A stretch of 64,000 nt of DNA from Muscardinus avellanarius (lineage: Eukaryota > Chordata > Mammalia > Rodentia > Gliridae), in NCBI GenBank assembly GCA_963383645.1, contig OY726561.1:29058826-29122825 (forward strand), written 5' to 3'. The first letter of the stretch is position 1; each line of letters begins with the position of its first letter. Positions 55,831 through 64,000 of the stretch are shown piece after piece. Under the pieces are notes generated by a model that saw only the letters and a program-made list of their open reading frames with translations, searched no databases and was not told the origin of the DNA. The translations under genes and the position numbers were made by a program.

Positions 55831-56724
55831 AATAGGATGATACAGACAGAATAAAGCTCATAGAAGCAAGAAACAAAGAATATTAAAGCTAGATACATAT
55901 ACCAAGTTCAAGAATTTAGGAAATTAGAGTCAGAAAAGTTAGGAATGCACTTCATTAGGCTCTCAGGTTATAAAGGTTCAAAAAGGCACAAAACCCTGAT
56001 ATTAAATACTTGTATGTACTTGGTCATGTCATTTTCATTGCATGTGACCTTTACAACTTCTATATGCATGCATCTGTGATCTTTTTGTAGTGTAGTGTTC
56101 AGGTGCACAGTGTTTTGAAATTTCATCTTTGACTTTACCTTCCAGCACACAAGGTGAAACACTGGCTACCTAGGCTAGTTACATAATCATGGTCCTTGCT
56201 TTCTGAAAGCTCATACTCAATCAAATGCAAAGCACATACCTCTAATTGAGAAAATATGAAACAAGAGGATGAATATTTATGTCATGAATGTACATAAGGC
56301 AATTATATAGTATCATGTGACTGACAAGGAATCACAGATGTTCTGTGATTTAACCTACCACACATCAAAATGTTACATGACTGTCCCTTGAAGTGTCACA
56401 GGAATCCCATGAATCTTTGAGTCTCCTGAGAATTGTTTCCAGTATTACCCATCATTGCTATTGTTTCTAGTATTATTTTCCACCATAATTATGACACTTA
56501 CTAATGCTAAAGCAAACCAAAATCTCTTAGAGAAATGGACTTGTAGGATCTAGTCTTTCAGATCATCAAAACGTATATAATGCTTTCTAAACTCCAATTT
56601 ATACTCAACCTTATGGACCCTACACTGCTGGGCTATAAGTTTAAATAGAGCACCCTTTTGCTTTGCAACTGGTAGAACTAAAGAAAGCATTTTCAGAATA
56701 TAAAAATGTGACTCTTCTGTGAAC
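55831..56724. other. No gene recognised
   Basis: Unique-looking AT-rich DNA; no coding frame with a recognisable domain. Confidence 0.5.
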
Positions 56725-57890
56725 AAAAGACACAATCAACATAACGAAAGTGAAACTGGAAAACTTTATAACTCATCAAGTATTGGTGAAGATTTTTCAT
56801 TAGTTTGTTTTAATTGCTATAACAAAATACCCATGTCAGGCTACTGATAAAGAAAACCAGATTCCTTTACCTCATAATTTTGGAGGCTGAAAACCTAAAC
56901 CAGATAGCGCTGGCTCTGGCCCAGGTCCCATGGCACACGGCAAAGACTGTGAGGCAGGAACGATCACATCTCAAGGAGGAAGCCAGAGAGCAACTCAGTG
57001 ATCAGACTTTTGCTTCTATAACAACTTGTTCTCATGAGAACTCACTCCAGGAAACAAGCATTCTTTTATGAGGGCAGCACCCCAAATGACCTAAAGCTCT
57101 CCCACTGGGCCCCATTTTTTAAACATTGTACCACCTCCCATTACACTACCCTGTGGAGAAAGCCTGGAACACATGAGCATTTGTGGGAGAACACATTAAA
57201 ACCAAATCCAAACCATAGCAGATGTGGAGGAATTAGAAGAAGAGTTGTACACTGTTAGTGGGAATGTGTAATGATGCAGCCACCATGAAAAACAGTATGG
57301 TGACTTCTTAAATTTAAAAACAGAATTACCATATGGCCCAGAAAACTTACTTTGGGACATTTAACTAAAAGAAGTGAAAGCAGCAACTCAAACAGAAATC
57401 CGTACACATGTGTTCATAGAAGCATTGCTTACAGTATCTGGAAGGTGGGAACAACCAAGTATTCATCAATGGGTGAATGAATAAATAAAATTTGGCATGA
57501 TGGAATATCATTGTGCTTGGACATATGAATAAACCCTGAGAAACTTCTGCTAGGTGAAATAAGCCATTCATAAGAATAATACTGTATGATTCCACTTGCA
57601 TGTGGTACCCAAAGTAGTCAAATTCATAGAGATAAAAAGTAGAATAGTGGTGGCCAGAGGTTGAGATAAGAACATAATAATGGTTGTACAGTTTTATTTT
57701 GCATAATGAAACAAAATTGGGAGATTAGTTACAATAATAATGTGAATATATATATATATATATAGCTTTACAGAAGGGAAAATGAGATGGCAATATTTAA
57801 TTGCAGCAGTGGCAAATTTTTCACATGCTAATGTGCAGCCAGTGCACTATACTTAAAAGTAATGGATAAATGAAATATTCTTGAGGTCTT
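56725..57890 (+). mobile_element. Old L1 (L1M-type) split by a MaLR LTR
   Basis: Sense old-L1 ORF2 end sequence lies at 56725-56785 and 57226-57890. Landmarks are 'aaaaacagaattaccatatg', 'aaatccgtacacatgtgttc', 'gattccacttgcatgtgg' and 'agaatagtggtggccagagg'. The two pieces join in order once the LTR is removed. Confidence 0.7.
56785..57220 (-). mobile_element. MaLR LTR (MST/THE1-like), antisense
   Basis: Antisense landmarks: 'ttaattgctataacaaaata', 'cctcataattttggaggctg', 'ttctcatgagaactcact', 'accacctcccattacac', 'aaatccaaaccatagca'. Close in plan to the LTR at 11470-11913. Inserted in the old L1. Confidence 0.75.
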
Positions 57891-58209
57891 GAGGAATGGT
57901 GAGCCACATTTCTGGTTTTTATTTCATTATTTATTGGACAAGAACTACAAAGATTTTTGTGTGTGATTTTTTTAAGTACTAGTGTTATCCTTTGCCCATG
58001 ATGTAGAGCAATAATGTTTTTAAAAAATAAACTTCTGATCCCCCCCCAAATCTCTTACCAAGTTAGCCATAGTTATCCCAGTTTTCATTTTGTAAAAATT
58101 ATGAAATTTAATTGGAATCACCCTGAAAAATAAATTTCTGCTCTTTATAAATTACCCAGCCTCTGGTTTTGTTTTATACATAGTCTGTTTTAAAAAACAG
58201 ACTAAGATA

Positions 58210-58835
58210 TTTCCTTTCAGTCTGTTTTCAACATGGAAGCCAGGATGGTTCTTTTAAAACATGTCAGATTATATTTTTCTTCTCTTCAGAACTCAGAAAT
58301 TTATTCCATATATTCAGAATAAAAGATACTAGAGTTACCCAAAGTGTTCAGTAGCCCCAATTTATAATCCTATTATCCATGAACTTTTAACATATTCCAT
58401 AATCCTCTATCTTGTTTCAGCTACATTGTGCTCACTCCCAATATTCCATTTTATAAAATACTCTCATTTTCTGGTTTTGTTTCTAGTAATTTTCATTGTC
58501 TGAAATGTTGTTTTTCACCCAAATATGCTCTTGGCCAAATTTTTACCTCCTACTTCAAGTCTTTGCTCACGATTCATCTTCTCCAGAAGACCTGCCTCAA
58601 TCTCCATCACGTGTATAATTTTCTATCCTCTGCTCCAGCTTTCAGATTTCATTATCACCTTCAAATATGCTAAATAATTGACTTATTACCCATTACATTT
58701 ATATTTGATCTGTCTTCCTCTTCTGGGCAATAATCTCCATGACAATAGGGATTTTTGCTTTGTTCACTGTTGCATTGCTATCATCCCGATGGGTACCAGG
58801 CACACAGTAGACACGCAAAAATTTATCCAACCGAA
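58210..58835 (+). mobile_element. LINE-2 (L2) 3' end relic
   Basis: Blocks in L2 3' order: 'gccaggatggttcttttaaa', 'caagtctttgctcacgattc', 'agaagacctgcctcaatctc', 'gacaatagggatttttgctt', 'ggtaccaggcacacagtaga'. Ancient and non-coding. Confidence 0.65.
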
Positions 58836-59373
58836 CTGATTTTATTTGTCTTCTTAGGTCTCAATATGTGAAAAGTGGTAACAAAGACTTGATGGTAAGT
58901 GAAAATGATGAAAAGTTATATCTATTGTATAAGTGGAGCAGAGGACTCTGGCAGCAGAGTCCGTGTTTTCTCTCTCAAAATAAGTAACCTGATGGAGCAT
59001 ATTAACAAACAGGAACATGATTTATTCATTACCATTTGCTACATCTTGACTGAGAAAATTAAATTGTTTTGTAGATTCTTGATACACTCTGAGACCTTTT
59101 CAATTTCTCTCCTTGTTAATTTTCTTGTTTCCTTTAAAGGATTGTAGGCAAGTAAGCAATATTCTGCTTCTTTGGCAAATAATTGATCACTTGGCTTCTT
59201 GAACTCCTTCATGGACAGTTTATCTCTACGGGTTTTCTTAGCATCCTGAGCAGGATGATGGAATTAGAGAGTGAGTTCTTACTGGAAATGGCACAAAAAA
59301 AGGATAATTGCTTTTTATTTTGGCCATAGTGCAAAATGAAACAGATGACCAGCAAAAGGCACTTTCCAACATC
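58836..59373. other. No gene recognised
   Basis: AT-rich; the 82-codon frame at 58899-59147 shows no recognisable domain. Confidence 0.5.
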
Positions 59374-59424
<51 letters not shown>

Positions 59425-59622
59425 GGGGATGGAACCCAGAGTCATTCTACCTCTGAGCTACATTCCCATCCCTATTTTTAATTTTTTTTTTATTTGGAAA
59501 CAAAGTTTCACTAAGTCACAGAGTGCCTCACCAAGTAGCCTAGGCTGACCTGGACCCCAGATCCTACTGTCTCAGCCTTCCAAGTACTGAGATTATAAGT
59601 GCATGCCACCACAAACTCGCTT
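59374..59622 (-). mobile_element. (TG)n tail plus composite B1-ID SINE, type B
   Basis: A TG run of about 46 bp (59374-59420) leads into the antisense ID half ('ttactggggatggaaccca'), linker and B1 half ('ccttccaagtactgagatta'). Confidence 0.88.
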
Positions 59623-59852
59623 CCAAAAGCACTTAAAAAAATATGTTTCACTGTTCTTCATCTCAGGGAAAAGGCTATTCAATTCATCCTTCCTATTGCT
59701 GTTCATATGAGTATTCATAGGAACCAGATTTGAAATAAAGAAGATACAGTAGCCTCTAATTTTAAATAGAAAGAAGGTGAAATCAAAATCAAACTCTTTT
59801 GCATTTAATGTTAAATAAAGCATTATGAAAACATCACAGATCAATTCCTTTT

Positions 59853-59962
59853 CTAATATATATATATATATGAAATAATATATATTAGATATATTAAAAT
59901 AATATATATTATTTATATATTAATATATATTAGAAATAGAAATAATATAATTCATATATATA
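59853..59962. repeat. AT palindromic tract
   Basis: Almost pure A/T, with 'ttctaatatatata' at the left and 'tatatattagaa' at the right as inverted ends, and several internal TA palindromes. Likely a cruciform-prone TA microsatellite. Confidence 0.8.
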
Positions 59963-60399
59963 TATTAAGACCAGTAGAAGAGTGGATGAGGATGAGGGGA
60001 AGTAGAAGGGGAGGGAGAAAGGAGGCTTGAGGAAGGAAACAGACCACATAATATTATGTCCATACATGAAGGTATCACTAACAACCTTATTAGTATCTAT
60101 GGGGAGAGGGAAGGGGAGTAGTGAGGTGGGGTTGGAAGAGAAACACATCAAGAGATGTTGTAAACATGTATAGGTATCACTTTGAATCTTGTCCTGGTGT
60201 AAAATATATTGCTCAATATAATTCTAAAATAAAATATCTTTGTAATGAAAGTTTATGCGAAATAAAAATACTTCCAAAATCTAGCTTGGGATGTAGTAAT
60301 TGTAGGGAATTAGCCAGGCATGGGAATAATATATAATACAACCAAATCTGAGAACAGAAGTCAGCAAATATATTGCATCTTTTTGTAAATATGTTTTTG

Positions 60400-60535
60400 A
60401 AATATATCTTTGTCGATTCCTTTGCATATTGTCTGTGGCTGCATTTTACAATACCAGGATTGAATATCTGAGACAAAATCTGGATGGTCTGAAAACTTAA
60501 AATAGGTATCATCTGGCCCCTCAAGAAGAAACATG
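60400..60535 (+). mobile_element. Old DNA-transposon-like relic
   Basis: 'ttgcatattgtctgtggctg', 'gattgaatatctgagacaaa' and 'tatcatctggcccctcaaga' match in order the second half of the element suspected at 2637-2725. Diverged. Confidence 0.4.
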
Positions 60536-60611
60536 CTTATTCTTTGAGATAAAAACACGATGTGTTCTTTGTATCATTACACTGAAGTTGACCTCCATAT
60601 TGACATTTCTT

Positions 60612-60792
60612 TTGGTACTGGGGATTGAACTCAGGAGGGTTGTACCTCAGAGTTGCATACTTCCAGTCTTTTTTTTTATTATTATTTTGAAACAAGTTCT
60701 TGCTAAGTTGCTGAGGCTGGATTTGAACTGAGGATCCTTCTGTCTCCTCCTCTCAGCTACTGGGATTACAGACATGTTCTGACACCAGCTTT
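60612..60792 (-). mobile_element. Composite B1-ID SINE
   Basis: Antisense ID 'ggtactggggattgaactca' and B1 'agttgctgaggctggatttg'. Diverged copy. Confidence 0.85.
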
Positions 60793-60912
60793 CATGTATT
60801 CTTCTATCATTTAAGAGGGAAAAGGAAACTTGAAAAAAGTTCAGAGTTTCAGAGGCTGGGTAATTAGTAGGAATTGACCAGTGAAAGAAAATTAGAATTG
60901 ATTCTTGACTTA

Positions 60913-61205
60913 TGTCCAGATAAATCCATTGTAAATAAAAAGTATTGTAAGTAAAAGATACACTTAACGAACCTATCCCACTGTACCCCAGAGCTCAGTC
61001 ACACAGCACGCTATAGAATATCACCATCACCCTCACGGTCTCCTGGCTGACTGGCAGTTCTGGCTCGCCCAGCATTGCAGAGAGCGCCATATCGCATAAT
61101 GCTAACTCAGGAAAAGATCAAAATAAAAACGCAGAGTACGTTCTCTCCTGAATGCATATGGCTTTCACACTACTATAAAGTGAAAAATTTTGAGTCAGTT
61201 TATTC
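60913..61205. mobile_element. Old non-autonomous DNA-transposon relic
   Basis: Blocks 'aagtattgtaagtaaaagat', 'aggaaaagatcaaaataaaa', 'atgcatatggctttcacact' and 'ctataaagtgaaaaattttg' resemble a Tigger/mariner-type mammalian relic whose ends contain repeated gtaagtcgaa-like words. Family name uncertain. Confidence 0.45.
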
Positions 61206-62102
61206 TTAAATTGGGGACCATCTGAATTGGTGCATGTTGGCCTCCTGGGCCAGCCACACTCTTGTCTCTGTCTCAGCCCTTAAAGCTATTCTGAATCCTC
61301 CTATTAAGTGCCTGAGGGATGTGAGTTTTCCCTGAGATACTTACCTTTTAAATGAGATGTTCTCCTTTTCTGTCTTGACCTGGCTATTTCTTATGTCTTG
61401 AATTCATTTCCCTATAGGCCGTGGGTGGTACAGTCCCACACTTATTTGGCTGTGTGAATTATCTGACTCTTAGCATTTTTACTCTTCATTGCTGGGTGCC
61501 CAGATCCTGGCTCTTGGTCTTGATTCTCATGCCTTAAACATAAGTATCAGTTTCTTACTTCTGATTCTTAGATTTCCATCTCAGAATGCCTTTCCTTTTC
61601 TATACCCTAACTAAGCAAGAATGAGTAATAGAGGAATAGGATACCTGGTAGTTAAGGGAAAAAAGTAGGAGGTAGGATTACTTAATCTTAAGGGTAGAGG
61701 GTGAACAGAAAATTAGGGCTGCTAAAATTTTAAATTCTGTAACTCTATTCCATATACAGAAAGAAGTTGTTTTGTATATATACATAAATATGAATTCTAC
61801 AACAACTTGCTAAAGTTGGAGATAAGATTAAAATGGTAGGAAATTATTTTCCAGGAATCACAAAACTTCCAGCTAGAAAAACTCCATAAAGAAGCTAACT
61901 CTCAAACCCTTGGCATATTCAGGTAAATACTGAAGCTTAAAATCAAAGACAATGTTGATGATATATAAAGATTTCTTTGAACTGTGTAATTGAAGTAACA
62001 GCTCTTCTGTTATTTTTACCTAGAAATGGCCAGAGGCAAAGCAGAAAAGCCACATTTCGACTTCAATAAACAACATTATTTCAAAAACATAAAATGTTTT
62101 TA
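61206..62102. other. No gene recognised
   Basis: Mixed composition, with a GC-richer part at 61230-61520. No coding frame or named repeat. Confidence 0.45.
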
Positions 62103-62146
62103 AATGCATGCTTGTAATCCCAACACTTGGGAGGCTAAGACAGGAG
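62103..62146 (+). mobile_element. B1 head fragment
   Basis: Only 'gcttgtaatcccaacacttg' and 'aagacaggagg' remain before a poly-T tract. Confidence 0.6.
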
Positions 62147-62680
62147 GAGTGTTGGTTTTTTTTTTTTCTTTTTCTCTTTTGTTTTGTTTTCCAGCTACTC
62201 AAACAATTTTTTTTTTTTATCCTTTAAGGAATCTGATCTTCAGGTCATCACTGTAAAGATAATATTTGAACCAGAGAGTAGGGCTTAGAGCCTGAGGACA
62301 GAATGTTAAAGAATAATAGAAGACAAGGAGTTGCATAAAATAGAACAGAGAAGTAGGAGAAAAGCAGAGTTGAATTCTTCATGTAGCACTGTCAGGTATT
62401 ACAGAGGCGTTGAGAGAAGTATGAGAGCTGAGCACAAGAAGTAGCCAGAAACAGGCTCAAGAATTTTTCAGTACATTTGGCCATCTTAAGAGCCATGGGA
62501 GTAGAGATGGAAACTGGTAGTGGATGGGAACAGTAGTACCAACTGGTCTTGCAAAAGAGATTGAGTTGAAATTGAGGTCTTAGAAATAGGCTGACCTTAG
62601 ATCTCAGGTAAAAGGAGCTGTGAGGAAAGGCAGGCCATGAACTTAAGGGAGAATCGTGTTTAAAATGGAATGATCTAAGC
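62147..62680. other. No gene recognised
   Basis: Purine-rich unique-looking sequence. The 101-codon minus frame at 62392-62697 runs into the next SINE and has no recognisable domain. Confidence 0.45.
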
Positions 62681-62892
62681 CAGGCATGGTGGCTCATGCT
62701 TGTAATCCCAATACTTGGGAGGCTAAGACAAGAGGATTGTGGTTGGTTCGCTGACAGCCTTCTCTACTTAATGAGGCTCTCTGCAACTTAGTGAGACCCT
62801 GTTTCATATTAAAGAATAAAAATTAGGGCTTGCAGTGTAGCTTAGAAGTGGAATGCCCCTGGGTTCCATTCCCAGTGCTGAAAAAAAAAAAA
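62681..62892 (+). mobile_element. Composite B1-ID SINE, type B
   Basis: From 'aagccaggcatggtggctca' to 'gggttccattcccagtgctg' and an A tail. Confidence 0.9.
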
Positions 62893-63044
62893 GAGATGAT
62901 ATAGATGGATGAAGATCTGAGTGCAGTGCTTGAATAAACAAGGGCATTCACTTATAGTGGAGTAGGGTTACAGATGGCACTGTAGAAAGAGTCAGGGGTG
63001 ACAAGGAATAAGATATCATCCCTATCATCAAGAAGCAATATGTC

Positions 63045-63264
63045 ACTGGGCATGGTGCACCATCCTTGTAATCCCAGCATTTGGGAGGCTGAGAGAAGAG
63101 GATCGTGGTTTGGGGACAGCCTCAGCTACTACTTAGTGAGGCCCTTTGCAACTCAGTGAGACCCTGTTTCAAAATAACGAATGAAAAATAGAGCTGGGGG
63201 TGTAGCTTGGAGGTAGAATGCCCCTGAGTTCCATCCCTAGTACTGAAAAAATAAAAAATAAAAA
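63045..63264 (+). mobile_element. Composite B1-ID SINE, type B
   Basis: From 'ctgggcatggtgcaccat' to 'gagttccatccctagtactg' with an A-rich tail. A minus-strand 122-codon frame through it is an artefact. Confidence 0.92.
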
Positions 63265-64000
63265 AGCTCTATGTCCAATAGAGATGGTCATTTGGTTAGA
63301 TATTTGATAACCTACTATGCACTGAGAGACACATTCTAAGCCCTGGGAAATACACTCATGGGTACAAACCAAAGTCTGCACCCTCAGAGAGAGGGCATTC
63401 CAGTGGTGGTAGACATGCCAAAAATGAACTTTCTTATCTAAATAAGGAACTATGCTGGCCGCCAGGCTACATGAATTGACAGTTTCCTTCATGTTTAAGC
63501 CCTGTGAGGGAATCACAAAATCTAGGGGAATGTGCATTCAGTGGACAGCTAGGAGGAGGAGGTAGGTGGCGGCTCCCTCCTTTGCAGAGAAGGGGCTGAG
63601 GATTGAGGTGAGTCTGTGGGTATTCACTAGGAGCACACAGGCCAGCCAGCAGGGGTGGAGGGAGAAAGGTGAGCAGAGGCCAGGCGACTGGCAGGAAGAT
63701 GTAGTCGGATGGGAGGATGAGTCATAGGAAGGGAAAGAGCAGCGTGAGGATGCGGACGTGAGAGGATGCGGGTGGGAGTGTGCATTTTGGGTGGAGACCA
63801 AGGATGGCAGGAATGAAAAGCTCCTTGGGATTAAGTGGCCCCAACTCCTGACAGACTCTGGCTGCCAGCGCTGCTCCCCCTGGCACAGAGCAGCCGGCGG
63901 GTGCGTGGTCTGCGGCCTGGCCAGGTCAGCAGGGTTGGTCAGGAGTCCAGATGGATGCCTGGGAGAAAGCACGTCGTGCCTCTGTTGAGCTTGGTCCAGC
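63265..64000. other. Possible ancient repeat, then GC-richer unassigned end of window
   Basis: 'tgataacctactatgcactg' then 'aagccctgggaaata' and 'gggcattccagtggtgg' (63305-63405) recall an old mammalian repeat. From about 63540 the DNA becomes GC-richer, with scattered CpGs. Frames of 144 codons (minus) and 76 codons (plus) cross it, but neither shows a domain. An exon or promoter edge cannot be excluded, as the window stops here. Confidence 0.4.

Noticed and set aside
63538..63988. 144-codon minus and 76-codon plus frames at the window end
   Set aside because: Low-complexity Ser/Pro/His-rich reading of purine-rich DNA; no domain or splice sites identified. Kept only as a composition anomaly.

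Overview
The window looks like ordinary mammalian nuclear DNA from a rodent, most likely of the squirrel-related clade (squirrels, mountain beaver, dormice). The main evidence is about 35 copies of a composite SINE. Its left part is B1-like (7SL-derived) and its right part is ID-like (tRNA-derived). There are also three solo ID-type copies, rodent-style ORR1/MaLR LTRs, and old L2, L1M and MLT1 relics shared by all mammals. The species assignment is an inference from repeat families, made without a database search.

I found no host protein-coding gene or structured RNA gene. Almost every open frame is short or lies in repeat sequence. The one coding frame I can support is the LINE-1 ORF1 on the minus strand at 36607-37569, inside an L1-derived element of about 3 kb (35503-38489). 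That element has a GC-rich 5'UTR with two tandem monomers, a YY1-like site at its 5' tip, a 3'UTR, and matching target-site duplications. All of ORF2 is missing, and about 900 bp of unrelated DNA, largely an old L1M fragment in the opposite orientation, sits in its place. This is the most unusual object in the window.

Layout: 1-9000 holds MLT1 LTR relics (one with a long inverted repeat), SINEs, an old L1 and a minus-strand L1 3' end. 9000-15000 holds two MaLR LTRs, a 101-bp mini-insertion and simple repeats. 15054-16759 is a twin-primed (5'-inverted) L1 carrying a SINE. 17000-29000 is dense in SINEs and L1 fragments and includes a three-layer nest at 24915-25692. 28900-34800 is mostly unique, with scattered SINEs. 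34797-39226 holds nested SINEs, the ORF2-less L1 element, an MLT1-like LTR, and a SINE with palindromic expansions. 39230-44160 is mostly unique. 44163-45684 is an L1 3' end split by a young-looking solo LTR with a 6-bp target duplication. 46000-51350 is largely unique. 51350-63265 contains SINEs, a second twin-primed L1, a long L2 relic (54095-55830), another L2 (58210-58835) and DNA-transposon relics. The last 460 bp are GC-richer and unassigned.

Two main SINE subtypes can be told apart by eye. Type A ends in a block like GGTTTCCAGGAACCCC. Type B ends in GGGTTCCATCCCCAGTACC. Family names such as MLT1, ORR1 and MST are from memory and should be confirmed with RepeatMasker.
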